64,000 nt of DNA from Intestinibaculum porci (lineage in GTDB: Bacteria > Bacillota_I > Bacilli_A > Erysipelotrichales > Coprobacillaceae): NCBI RefSeq assembly GCF_003925875.1, contig NZ_AP019309.1:1240001-1304000 (forward strand), in the 5' to 3' direction. Positions 25,397-35,300 of the stretch are shown here, piece by piece. The notes beneath the pieces were generated by a model. The model worked only from the letters and a program-made list of their open reading frames with translations, did not search any database and had not been told where the DNA came from. Each line of letters begins with the position of its first letter. The stretch's first letter is position 1. The position numbers were made by a program, and so were the translations under genes.

Positions 25397-25416
25397 TAGT
25401 TAGGTAAAACTAACTA
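25397..25416. promoter_or_regulatory. Perfect operator dyad before the methyltransferase gene
   Basis: TAGTTAG (25397-25403), six-base centre, CTAACTA (25410-25416), only 14 bases before the start codon at 25431. Its form suits a TetR-type or DtxR-type dimeric repressor. The regulator is not identified. Confidence 0.6.
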
Positions 25417-25430
25417 TCGGAAGCAATAAG

Positions 25431-26225
25431 ATGAAAATAACTCATAATACTATTGCAGAAACATTAATAATCCCCTTATATGGACGTAGTTTAGGCATTG
25501 CTTTCTTTCCTCAGCTTTATCAGGATCCCTATACAAAGGTAATGATCAAATCTTTAGACTATGACTTGACCGCCTTAGAGAAAAAGAAACACACTTTCTT
25601 TTATCGTTTTGGCGCCTTAGAAGGTATTCTTCGCTCCTGTGATGTCTTAGAAGAAATGGATGCTTATATTAAAGCCCATCCCCGTGCCGCTATCGTCAAC
25701 TTAGGCTGTGGTTTAGATGTGACACCGCTTATTAAAAAGGATCAGGAAATCACGATTTATAATGTCGATGTTCCAGAAGTCATTGCCTTACGCCATGCTT
25801 TGTTAGCGGATGCTCATGAACATAATATTGCCGGTGATTTAAAAGACTTATCATGGGCAAAAGCTATTGATGCCTCGCATGGCGTATTTCTTTTTGCGGC
25901 CGGGGTCTTTGTCTACTGGCATGAGGAAGAAGTCTACAATTTTATTAATGCTCTTAAAACACTTTTTTCTGCTGGTGTCCTTGTCTTTGATACCTTAGGG
26001 AAACTTGGTATGAAAGTGTTAATGAAGAAAACATTGCATAATATGGGAATTGAAGATGTAGAAGGCCTCTTTTACTTGGATCATTTCCCAAAGTCATGGT
26101 CAGTGAAATACTATCTGACCGGCTATGTTCCTTTAAAAGAAAAGGGAATCCCATTATCCTTGCGGATGACGGCTTATCTCTTTGATCATCTTTTTAAAAT
26201 GCATATTTGTAAGTGTGATCTTTAA
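25431..26225 (+). CDS. Class I SAM-dependent methyltransferase, leucine carboxyl methyltransferase-like
   Basis: 264 aa. The SAM loop AIVNLGCGLDVTP is at about residues 89-101, with an acidic residue (NVDVPE) one strand later. The layout (YDLTALEKKKHTFFYRFGAL ahead of the SAM loop) matches the LCM/PPM1-like group common in gut Firmicutes, whose bacterial substrates are mostly unknown, often small molecules. It is monocistronic, with a perfect dyad operator overlapping its leader, so expression is probably tightly controlled. Confidence 0.75.
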   Translation: MKITHNTIAETLIIPLYGRSLGIAFFPQLYQDPYTKVMIKSLDYDLTALEKKKHTFFYRFGALEGILRSCDVLEEMDAYIKAHPRAAIVNLGCGLDVTPLIKKDQEITIYNVDVPEVIALRHALLADAHEHNIAGDLKDLSWAKAIDASHGVFLFAAGVFVYWHEEEVYNFINALKTLFSAGVLVFDTLGKLGMKVLMKKTLHNMGIEDVEGLFYLDHFPKSWSVKYYLTGYVPLKEKGIPLSLRMTAYLFDHLFKMHICKCDL

Positions 26226-26245
26226 AGAAATGCGTCATGAAATAT

Positions 26246-26291
26246 CTGATGCAAACATACTTATTTGAAAAAGTAAGCACGTTTGCATCAG
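26246..26291. repeat. Perfect long hairpin between the methyltransferase and tRNA-Ala
   Basis: CTGATGCAAAC (26246-26256) with GTTTGCATCAG (26281-26291), and an inner TACTT/AAGTA pair. No T tract follows on the plus strand. It could end transcription weakly, protect mRNA ends, or be a dispersed palindrome. Confidence 0.55.
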
Positions 26292-26359
26292 GGCACTATG
26301 GAAAAATGAAGAAAAACAGTGAAATGTGTTGGGCATTGTGTTATAATGAAACGCGTGCT

Positions 26360-26435
26360 GGGGGCTTAGCTCAGTTGGGAGAGCGCCTGCGTCGCATGCA
26401 GGAGGTCACGGGTTCAACTCCCGCAGCTTCCACCA
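26360..26435 (+). tRNA. tRNA-Ala (anticodon CGC)
   Basis: 76 nt with encoded CCA. Acceptor GGGGGCT pairs with AGCTTCC through two G-U pairs. D arm TAGCTCAGTTGGGAGAGC. The anticodon stem-loop is CCTGC-GTCGCAT-GCAGG, giving CGC for GCG codons. T arm GGGTTCAACTCCC. A TATAAT at 26342-26347 is a likely -10. Confidence 0.93.
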
Positions 26436-26447
26436 GTTGATCATCAT

Positions 26448-26470
26448 GAGCGGTTTATTCCGCTCTTTTT
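26448..26470 (+). terminator. Terminator after tRNA-Ala
   Basis: GAGCGG (26448-26453) and CCGCTC (26460-26465), 6-base loop, T5 tail. Confidence 0.85.
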
Positions 26471-26560
26471 GTTTTCCTTGTTTTATTTTTGTAAAGTGCT
26501 TTGTTTTTGTAATGATAATAATGCAAAAGTGGTAAAATAAAGACATCAGGAGGAAATATC

Positions 26561-27316
26561 ATGAAGAAAACATTATTATGTGGTTTATTAACAGCTGGCA
26601 TGATGCTTGTTAACAATAACGGCGTGCAAGCTGCTGGCAGTAAAATGTATGTTTTAACGAAGGTACAGTATGATCAAAATTACTTATTTCAGGGTAAGGC
26701 TTCCACTTCTTATGGATACAATGCCAAAGGTCTTGTTACGAAGGAAACCCACAATTGGCCTAACTCCATCATGAAAGGGACTTATTCTTATACTTATAAT
26801 GGTAATAATCGTATTGTGAAAACATCCGGCGGCACGAAATTAACGTATAAAGGCAGTAAGTTAGTGAAAATTGGTGATAAGAAACTGACTTACAATAAGA
26901 AAGGACAGCTGATCAAAGCGGGGCATGATCCTGAAACAAAGTTTACTTACAATAGGAAAGGGCAGCTTTGGAAAGCACAGTATGTCAATGGGTTTGAAAT
27001 TTTCCCAACTTATGAATATGATGGGAAAGGGCAGTTAAAGACCTTCAGAATGGATGGCCCTAATGGGGAAAAGGGTGATGTCATAACTTATAAGAATGTT
27101 TATCGTGGCTCACTTCTTGTCAAGCAAAATTATACGTACAAGAAAGAAGGTAAGAAGAATGCTTTAAAAGGAACGATTACTTACTACTATAAGAAAGTCA
27201 ATGTTCCTTATGCTTTGAAAAAACGTGTTCTTGCGCAACAAAGTGCACTTCATTACGCTGGTAATGGTGATTATTACGGGATGTACTGGACTAACTACTT
27301 CTTCTATATGGCTTAA
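26561..27316 (+). CDS. Secreted protein with YD/RHS-like repeats
   Basis: 251 aa. A signal peptide ends near GVQAA. The mature part repeats short units of the form LTYxxxGxLxK (TYSYTYNGNNRIVKT, KLTYNKKGQLIKA, KFTYNRKGQLWKA, TYEYDGKGQLKTF), similar to YD/RHS-type beta-strand repeats but few in number. No wall-anchor motif is seen. The role is unknown. AGGAGG precedes ATG 26561. Confidence 0.75.
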   Translation: MKKTLLCGLLTAGMMLVNNNGVQAAGSKMYVLTKVQYDQNYLFQGKASTSYGYNAKGLVTKETHNWPNSIMKGTYSYTYNGNNRIVKTSGGTKLTYKGSKLVKIGDKKLTYNKKGQLIKAGHDPETKFTYNRKGQLWKAQYVNGFEIFPTYEYDGKGQLKTFRMDGPNGEKGDVITYKNVYRGSLLVKQNYTYKKEGKKNALKGTITYYYKKVNVPYALKKRVLAQQSALHYAGNGDYYGMYWTNYFFYMA

Positions 27317-27318
27317 TC

Positions 27319-27348
27319 AATCAGGATCTATGATCCTGATTATTTTTT
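27319..27348 (+). terminator. Terminator after the YD-repeat secreted gene
   Basis: AATCAGGATC (27319-27328) and GATCCTGATT (27332-27341), three-base loop, T7 tail nearby. Confidence 0.9.
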
Positions 27349-27415
27349 TAAGATGTATTGCTTTTTTATTGTATTGAAATATATATGGTAAAATAGCAGT
27401 AAAGAGGTGAGGGCA

Positions 27416-28309
27416 ATGAAGAGAATATTCATGGGGATGATGATCATGCTTTGTATGAGTATGACAAATGTCCATGCATTTGGGACGACTATTCATGGCT
27501 TAAATGGGCAGTTAAGTGATGAGGAATTAAAGCGTGACAAGCAAGCTTATCATCCTTTTATTGATGATTTTGAAACTATTGATGATGCGCAAGGTACACA
27601 GGATGAACTTTGGTATTATGAAAACTTACGTGTTCATCAGGTCAATGGCGTACAGTACATCAATTTACTCAATGAGAACTGGAAAAATGATGATATCAGT
27701 CCTTACCATCGCGGAATGGAGATTATTCGCTATGTCGGAAACGAGCGGATGATTGATTTACGGAAGCTGAGAGATCATGAGGTTGTTAGAATCATTGATG
27801 GGAATGTCTTTAAGAAAATGCAAAAAGTCATTGTTCCAGCGACTGTCATTTATGCCGGGAAGAATGCTTTTGGAAAGGCAAAAGTCATCAAAGATCAACA
27901 TTTACATAAGGATCGTGATGGCTGTTATCGCTACTACTATCAGATCTCTCAAAGGAAAAAGATTTATGCCGGCAATGTCACGCATTTGCTTTTAAAAAAT
28001 AAAGGCGTCAAAAAGGTGAAAAGCGAAGCGGTTGATGAGATGTTTGTCGCATACAAGATGACGATCAAAAAAGGATAGACCGTGCCTTTAGATATACGCA
28101 TGCAGACAAAAGATCATAAAACTTATACCATTTCGCATCGCTATCTGAAGATTAAAAAAGGTTATGAGAAAGCGACGAAAGGACAATCCATGTTAGTAAA
28201 AGGCAATAAGGTGCGTGGACTGCGAAAAAATGATCGGTTAACGTTAGAGATTTCTCCTAACACGATGACACCTTTTGAATATCTTGATATAGATATTACG
28301 GTGCGCTAG
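27416..28309 (+). pseudogene. Secreted protein gene interrupted by an amber codon
   Basis: One reading frame from ATG 27416 (AAAGAGGTGAG upstream, signal peptide ending near NVHA) to TAG 28307-28309, broken by an in-frame TAG at 28076-28078. The sequence before the stop (YKMTIKKG) and after it (TVPLDIRMQT) aligns with YQMTMRKGQTITLCSTI in the next gene, where a glutamine codon stands at the stop. So a single CAG-to-TAG change most simply explains the break. The truncated product would be 220 residues; the rest is 76 codons. It shares a leucine-rich-repeat-like VILPNTVTYVAPGAFGKAK-type block with the neighbour (here VIVPATVIYAGKNAFGKAK). Function unknown. Confidence 0.75.
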
Positions 28310-28320
28310 GAGGGGATAAG

Positions 28321-29094
28321 ATGATTGGGCTTAATCAAAGAGAGTTAACGCAGGATACACAGGGACTTTTATCAAAGAAGGATTTTGTTAGTCAATTTGG
28401 TGATATTGATAAACAATATTTGTATTATTTGGTAAGACATCATAAAAGTCATCAGTATTACTATGATTATGATTTAACGCCTAACTGGCGTAAGACTGGC
28501 AAGATTGGTGTATTAGGAGATAGACTGATTGGTTTAAACAAACAAAAGGCAACGGTTGATCTGCGCAATTTTGAAAAGGAAAGTCATGGCCTTGCTTTAA
28601 GAACGATCGCAAAAGAAGCTTTTCAGACAAAGACATTAAAGAAAGTGATCTTACCGAATACCGTGACTTACGTTGCACCAGGGGCTTTTGGTAAAGCAAA
28701 AGTGATCAAGGCCAAGGCTTTACAAAAACAAAAAGATGGCAGTTATGAATATGTTTATCACTTAAAGAAGAATGTGAAAGAGCGGACAATTCAGGATTTC
28801 TATAATACAAATAAGTCTATCCAATCTTTAGGCGGTGATGAAACATATCGTCATCGCTATCAGATGACAATGCGTAAAGGACAAACAATAACGCTTTGCT
28901 CTACAATCAAAGTGGGAAAAAAGAGTTATGTGATGCCTGACTTGTATCTTGTTTATAAAACAGACAATAAAGCAATTGTGAAAATAACGAAAGGAAAGAT
29001 GAAAGCTTTACAAAGCGGAGAAACCACTATTTCTGCTTATTTATCAACCAAAGTGCGTGATCCAGCCTACCAATTGCAAGTGATCATTAAGTGA
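28321..29094 (+). CDS. Paralogue of the amber-interrupted secreted protein, no signal peptide
   Basis: 257 aa, GGAGGGG before ATG 28321, 11 bases after the previous gene. It is homologous along its length to the product of 27416-28309 (AFGKAKVIKAKALQKQKDGSYEYVYH against AFGKAKVIKDQHLHKDRDGCYRYYYQ). It contains the LRR_5/BspA-like strand pattern and an Ig-like end (YLVYKTDNKAIVKITKGKM, QSGETTISAYL). Unlike its neighbour, it begins directly with mature-type sequence (MIGLNQRELTQD), so either it is cytosolic or the secretion signal was lost in the tandem duplication. Confidence 0.65.
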   Translation: MIGLNQRELTQDTQGLLSKKDFVSQFGDIDKQYLYYLVRHHKSHQYYYDYDLTPNWRKTGKIGVLGDRLIGLNKQKATVDLRNFEKESHGLALRTIAKEAFQTKTLKKVILPNTVTYVAPGAFGKAKVIKAKALQKQKDGSYEYVYHLKKNVKERTIQDFYNTNKSIQSLGGDETYRHRYQMTMRKGQTITLCSTIKVGKKSYVMPDLYLVYKTDNKAIVKITKGKMKALQSGETTISAYLSTKVRDPAYQLQVIIK

Positions 29095-29116
29095 GGATGA
29101 GCCCATCCTCACTTTT
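29091..29116 (+). terminator. Terminator after the tandem secreted-protein genes
   Basis: GTGAGGATG (29091-29099) with CATCCTCAC (29104-29112), loop of 4, T4 tail. Confidence 0.85.
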
Positions 29117-29197
29117 AAAAACATCTTTTTTGAGTAAGATTGTAGGCAATTGAATAGGAAGCGTGTATAATAATACCATTACACAAGGAGGATTTGC

Positions 29198-32098
29198 ATG
29201 GAAAACTACCAGGTAAATGAGATCCTTCATGGATTTCAAATTGAAAGAAAACGTGAGATTCCTGAACAAAAGGGAATTCTTTATGAATTGACACATATAA
29301 AAACAAAAGCAAAACTTGTTTATTTATCAACGGATGATAAAAATAAACATTTTTCAGTGACTTTTAAGACCTTACCAGAAAATGATACGGGGGTCTTTCA
29401 TATCCTCGAACACTCTGTGTTATGTGGATCAGACAAATATCCGGTCAAAGAACCATTTGTGGAGTTATTGAAGAGTTCAATGAATACGTTCTTAAATGCG
29501 ATGACCTTTCCGGATAAGACGATGTATCCTGTCTCTTCAAAAAATGAACAGGACTTTCTAAATTTAACGGATGTTTATTTAGATGCGGTTTTCAAACCAG
29601 CAATTTATCATAATAAGAAGATTTTTGAACAGGAAGGCTGGCATTATGAATTAAGAGATCAAGGTGATGAGGTTGTCTATAAAGGTGTTGTCTTTAATGA
29701 AATGAAGGGGGCTACTTCTTCAATTGATACGATGATTGATAATGAATTAATGCGGGCCCTTTATCCTGATAATGCCTATCAGTATATCTCTGGAGGAGAT
29801 CCTAAAGCTATTCCCACATTAACGTATGAAGAGTTTTTACATAATCATCAGAAGTATTATCATCCTTCTAACAGCTATTTTTATATTGAAGGCGATCTCC
29901 ATATCGAAGCGGTATTAAAGAAGATTGCTCATTATCTTGATGCTTATGAAGAAGGCGAAAGCTTTGACTTACCAGATCAGGCGGTTGTGCCAAATACGAC
30001 GGTGCGTTCTTACTATCCTGTCGCTAAAGGGGAAGAAACGAAGGAAAAGACTCAGATTACTTTTGGAAAAGTGGTGGCATCTTTTGATGAAATCCAAAAG
30101 ATTTTAGCGATTAATATCTTATCCGATTACTTAACCGGCTCTAATGATGCACCCCTCAAGAAAGCAATCTTAGATGCGCATTTAGCGCAGGATTTCTATA
30201 CCGCTATTACCGATGGCATCAAGCAGCCATTCTTTGTCGTCAGCGCAGTTAATACAGAAGAAAAACGCTTAATCGAGATTAAGAAAATCATTCGTCAGGT
30301 GATTGATGAGATCTTAGAAAAAGGGATTAATAAAACACAGTTAGAAGCTTCTTTAAACCAGTTAGAATTCACCACGCGTGATGTCAGTGAGCCAAAAGGT
30401 TTAATGCATAACTTATTGGTTTTATCCTCACAGTTATATGGCGGGGATCCAGCTTTATACTTATCTTATGAAGCGCCTTTAAAAGCGTTAAGAGAGGCCT
30501 TGTCAACGCATTATTATGAAGACTTATTACAGTCATTATTTGAAGATCATGGCGTGGCAACAGTCGTCATGGTGCCAGATGATCGTTTAAGTGAACGCAT
30601 GGCGGAAGAAGAAAAAGAAAGACTTGCCGTTATTAAAAGCAGCTGGGATCAGGAGACTTTAAAACAGGTGATCGCCGAAAATGAAGCGTTAGATGCTTGG
30701 CATGAAACCCCTGATACGCCCGAAGCGTTAGCGACGATTCCTAAGTTATCACTAAGTGATTTAAAGGATCAGCCGGAAGAGTTAAAAACAAATGTGCAGA
30801 CGATTGACGGTGTTACTGTGTTAACCCATCCTTCACCAATTGATGGAATTGTCTACTTCAATGCCTACTTTAAGTTAGATGTTGCAAGTCATGAAGACTT
30901 AAGTGCTTATTCTTATTTACCAAACTTATTAGGCTCGTTACCAACCAAACGTTCGTTAATGGAATTATTATATGATATGAAAGCCAATACCGGTCGGTTA
31001 ACTTTCGATATCGGGTCAACGAGTATCCCTGGCGATCTTGATCATGTGGAAGTGTATTTAATGGCGAAAGCGAGTGTCCTTAAAAGCAAAGTAGGGGATG
31101 CTGTTCGTTTAATCAAAGAAGTCTTAACGGAAACGGATTTAACGAATAAAGACTATATTCAGCCATTATTACTGCAGATCTATGATGACTTCAGAAATGA
31201 TATCATTGGCAATGGTCATCGTTATGCGATGCGTAAAGCGATGTCTTCTTACTCTAAAGAAGCCTTCTTTAATGAAGTGGTAGATGGCTTAGATGCTTAT
31301 GATTACTTAGCCGATCTTGTCAAAAACTTTGATGAAAAGAGTGATGGCTTTATTGCCAAACTCGTTGATTTACAAAAACATCAGTTAACAAGAAATCGCC
31401 TGATTCTTTCGATGACCACATCGCAAGTGGATGAAGCGCTGATCAATACTTTAATCAAGCCATTCATTGCGGATTATCCTGATTCCATGAATTACAGCGG
31501 AGCTACTTATGAAACAGAAAAACCAGTCAACTTAGGCGTGGTTATTCCTAATGGCGTCTCTTATGCAGCCTTAGCTAATAACCTCTATCGCTTAGGCCAT
31601 AACTATCATGGTATCTGGATTGTTATTTCCACGCTGCTTTCTTATAACTATTTATGGAATGAAGTCAGAGTCAAAGGCGGCGCTTATGGCACCGGCTTTA
31701 GCAGTGGCGCGTTAGGTACGTTAGCCTATTATTCTTATCGTGATCCTGATGTTGCAAGTGCTATTCAAACCTATGAACATAGTGGTGATTTTATTCGTGC
31801 CTTTATGGAAAGTGATGAAGATCTCGATCAGTATATTATTTCTTCAGTAGCGAAGTTAGAACCATTACGTACACCACGTACTTATGGCGATGTCGCTGAT
31901 GGCAATTACTTACGTCATATTACGTATGACTATGAATGTGCGCGTCGCGATGAAATGATGAAGATGAAGAAAGAAGATTTAGCTTCTTTTGCGGAGATTT
32001 TAGATCAGTTAGGTAAGGATCATACTTTATGTATTATCGGTCATAAAGAAGAATTAGATCGCTGCGCTGAGCAGTTAGATGATATTCGTACACTTTAA
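29198..32098 (+). CDS. M16C-family zinc metallopeptidase (PreP-like)
   Basis: 966 aa, the length of the single-chain M16C group. The inverted zinc motif HxxEH is seen as HILEH at about residues 68-72, with the third ligand Glu in FNEMKGA near 167. An R/Y-type substrate motif lies in the C-terminal half (VRVKGGAYGTGF near 823). Family members degrade short peptides inside a closed chamber. No signal peptide, so cytosolic. AAGGAGG precedes ATG 29198; a -10 TATAAT lies at 29166-29171. It stands alone between two terminators. Confidence 0.92.
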   Translation: MENYQVNEILHGFQIERKREIPEQKGILYELTHIKTKAKLVYLSTDDKNKHFSVTFKTLPENDTGVFHILEHSVLCGSDKYPVKEPFVELLKSSMNTFLNAMTFPDKTMYPVSSKNEQDFLNLTDVYLDAVFKPAIYHNKKIFEQEGWHYELRDQGDEVVYKGVVFNEMKGATSSIDTMIDNELMRALYPDNAYQYISGGDPKAIPTLTYEEFLHNHQKYYHPSNSYFYIEGDLHIEAVLKKIAHYLDAYEEGESFDLPDQAVVPNTTVRSYYPVAKGEETKEKTQITFGKVVASFDEIQKILAINILSDYLTGSNDAPLKKAILDAHLAQDFYTAITDGIKQPFFVVSAVNTEEKRLIEIKKIIRQVIDEILEKGINKTQLEASLNQLEFTTRDVSEPKGLMHNLLVLSSQLYGGDPALYLSYEAPLKALREALSTHYYEDLLQSLFEDHGVATVVMVPDDRLSERMAEEEKERLAVIKSSWDQETLKQVIAENEALDAWHETPDTPEALATIPKLSLSDLKDQPEELKTNVQTIDGVTVLTHPSPIDGIVYFNAYFKLDVASHEDLSAYSYLPNLLGSLPTKRSLMELLYDMKANTGRLTFDIGSTSIPGDLDHVEVYLMAKASVLKSKVGDAVRLIKEVLTETDLTNKDYIQPLLLQIYDDFRNDIIGNGHRYAMRKAMSSYSKEAFFNEVVDGLDAYDYLADLVKNFDEKSDGFIAKLVDLQKHQLTRNRLILSMTTSQVDEALINTLIKPFIADYPDSMNYSGATYETEKPVNLGVVIPNGVSYAALANNLYRLGHNYHGIWIVISTLLSYNYLWNEVRVKGGAYGTGFSSGALGTLAYYSYRDPDVASAIQTYEHSGDFIRAFMESDEDLDQYIISSVAKLEPLRTPRTYGDVADGNYLRHITYDYECARRDEMMKMKKEDLASFAEILDQLGKDHTLCIIGHKEELDRCAEQLDDIRTL

Positions 32099-32104
32099 AA
32101 AATG

Positions 32105-32138
32105 CGCATTGTGAATCGTTCACAATGCGTTTTGTTTT
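32105..32138 (+). terminator. Terminator after the M16C peptidase
   Basis: CGCATTGTGAA (32105-32115) with TTCACAATGCG (32119-32129), three-base loop, then TTTTGTTTTT. The following 190 bases hold only the dnaE promoter region (TATAAT at 32299-32304). Confidence 0.9.
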
Positions 32139-32328
32139 TGAAATATAAAAAAGCATGAGCCTATTTCATCATGGACCAATGTTTTTACTTGTTGGAAATT
32201 GTAAAGCAATAGTGAATGATTTTAGAAATCTGCTTGCTTGGTGATTTTCTGTATGTTTTTTCTTGGGTACGGTGGTTTTGTTTTGGGAGGTTTATTGTTA
32301 TAATAGGAAGGCGTAGGAGGTGAAGCCA

Positions 32329-35300
32329 ATGTTTGGACATTTAGTTGTCAAAAGTGCCTATTCTTTTCAAAATAGTACTATTCTCATTCCAGATCTCGTT
32401 AAAGCGGCGAAAGCGCGTCATCTTGATGTCTTAGCCTTAACGGATGAGAATAATATGTATGGCACTTTTGAGTTTTATGAAGCCTGCAAGAAAGCTGGCA
32501 TTAAGCCGATCTTTGGCGTCGAAGCCTCGATTAATATCAATCATGAGATCTATCCTTTTACCTTACTTGCGAAGGATGATCATGGCTACTTTGATTTAGT
32601 AAGGATTGTCTCAGATATTAACTTATCAAAAAGTCGTAGCTTGCCAATTCGTGATTTAGCCCGTTATAATGAGCATCTTATTATTATGATTGCCAGTGAT
32701 GAAGGGATTGTGCAACGCTTAATTCTAAAGGAGATGGAAAAGGAAGCGGAAAAGTATTTACGCTTCTTTAAAGATATCTTTAAAAACTTCTATGTCTGTT
32801 TATGCGATCATGAATTAGCCTTAGGCGATATGATGAACAAACGTCTAGAAACGTTAGCCAATTTAGTCCATATTCCGATTGTCTGCGCCAATGATGTCTC
32901 TTATCTCAATCCTCAGGATGCGCTCGCCTTAGATTTATTAAGGGCTTCGGCTAAAGGGGAAACGCTCAGTCCTAACCATCAGCCGAAAACAACGGCCTGT
33001 TACTTAAAAAGTGAAGAAGAGATGATGCGCAGCTTTTCTCCTGAGATTATTGAAAATACCAAAGAATTGCTCAATCTCTGCAAAGCGTCGATTCCGGAAA
33101 ATAATAAGAATTTACCAAACTATCCCGTCGCAGAGCATGTTCAAAAAGATCTTTACTTACGAAAGCTCTGCCAAGTTGGCTTATCGAAACGTTTCCTGCA
33201 TAAACAGGTGCCTCAGAAATATATCGATCGTCTGAACTATGAATTACAAATTATTCATATGATGGGTTTCGATGATTATTTTCTGATCGTCTGGGATTAT
33301 GTCCGCTATGCGAAAGTGCATGGCATCTTAGTCGGGCCGGGACGAGGCAGTGCTGCTGGATCATTAGTGGCGTATGTTTTGGGCATTACCAATATCGATC
33401 CATTAAAGTATGATCTGCTTTTTGAACGATTCCTCAATCCGGAACGTGTTTCGATGCCTGATATTGATATCGACTTTGAAGATGATCGCCGTGATGAAGT
33501 GGTTAATTATGTGATTGAAAAATATGGTCAGGATCATGTCTGCCAGATTGTCACCTTCAATACCTATGGGCCTCGTGTCGCTTTAAAGGATATGGGAAAG
33601 GTCATGGATCTGCCCTTACCGCGCTTAGAGATGATTGCGAAGATGATTCCTACTGGTCCGAAAAACAAAAAGACCATTACCGAGATGTATAATACCAGTG
33701 CTTCTTTCCAAAAGGCGATCAATGAAAATCAGACCTTACGGAAGATCATCGGCGCGATTTCGATTATTGAACACTTACCGCGTAATATTTCGATGCATGC
33801 GGCAGGGGTTGTCTTATCAACAAGGCCGCTAAGAGAATCAGTGCCTTTAGTCATTGGTCCCTCTTCGATGATTATGTCCCAGTACTCTAAGGACTACATT
33901 GAAAAAGCCGGCTTACTGAAAATGGACTTTTTGGGACTTCGTAACTTAACGATGATGGCTTATATCAAGAAAGATATTGAAACCCATCAGCATCGCACCA
34001 TCGATTTGAATCATCTTCCTTTAGATGATGTCAAAACCTATCAGATGTTATCAAGGGCAGATACCTTTGGGGTATTCCAGTTAGAATCGGCCGGGATGCG
34101 TCATTTATTAAGAAGGATGAAGCCGCATGCTTTTAATGATATTGTCGATGCCATTGCCCTTTATCGACCAGGGCCAATGGAAAATATCCCATTATATTTA
34201 GAAAGACGGCAAAGTCATCATGTCACGTATTTAGTGCCTGCTTTAGAGCCGATTCTCTCTTCTACCTATGGGATTATTATTTATCAGGAACAGATTATGC
34301 AGATCGCGCAGGTGATTGCCGGCTTTAGCTTAGGCAAAGCCGATGTCTTACGAAAAGCTGTGTCGAAAAAGAATGCGAAAACGATGGCTGAAATGAAGGA
34401 AGCCTTCATTCAAGGCTCGTTAAAGCAAGGGTATTCTTTAAAGATTGCTACGCAAATCTATGATTTGATTGAGAAGTTTGCCAATTATGGTTTTAACAAG
34501 TCACACTCCGTTGCTTACGCCTTTGTGGCGTATCAGTTAGCGTATTTAAAAGTCCATGCACCGCTTTATTTCTTCGCTTCGATTCTCTCGAACGAAGGCG
34601 CTTCTGCCAATACGAAGATTCACTGTATTGAAGAAGCCAAGCGTTATCATGTCAAGATCTTACCGCCATCGATCAATCGCTCGCTTAACCGTTTTACCGT
34701 TGAAGAAGGCGGCATTCGCTTCGCTCTCACAAGCATTAAAAATGTTGGCTATAGCGGCTATAAAGATATCGCCAAAGAGCGTGAAGAACATGGTCCATTT
34801 AACGATTTTGTGGACTTTTTAGGACGGATGAGCGGTCGTCTTAATAGCAAGATGATTGATTCCCTGATTTCGGCCGGGGCTTTTGATGACTTTGGCATGA
34901 GTCGGGCGATGCTGAAGGGGAACTTAGCGACGTTAGTGGAATTCTCCCGTTTAAAGATGGCATTAGTGGAAGTGGAGACACCGGTTTTAAAGGATTATGA
35001 AGAAAACCGCTATCAGCGTTTAGAAGAAGAAAAAGATGTTTTAGGCATTTATTTATCCACCCATCCGATGGCTTATAAAAAGCAGAAGATCGCGATTCCT
35101 TTGACGAATTTAAGTGATTTGGAAGAGCATGTCAATGAAGTGGTGGATGTTATGATGATGATCGATCACGTCCGTGTGATTGTCGATAAAAGAGCGCGTG
35201 AGATGGCCTTTGTGGAAGGCAGTGATGATACTTCATCACAGGATTTTGTCATCTTTGCGTCGCAATATAGTACATATAAAAACAGTTTAGAAAGAGGAAA

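Noticed and set aside
26237-26440. 67-aa plus-strand ORF ending in the tRNA region
   Set aside because: It runs through the hairpin and the complete tRNA-Ala; its C-terminal half is translated tRNA, so it is not a gene.
27534-27995. Overlapping plus-frame ORFs inside the amber-interrupted gene
   Set aside because: They are alternative frames of a gene supported by signal peptide, ribosome binding site and a paralogue.
28076-28078. Amber codon as a pyrrolysine or recoding site
   Set aside because: The paralogue has a glutamine codon at this place, no recoding hairpin is evident, and no pyl genes are in view. A point mutation is simpler.
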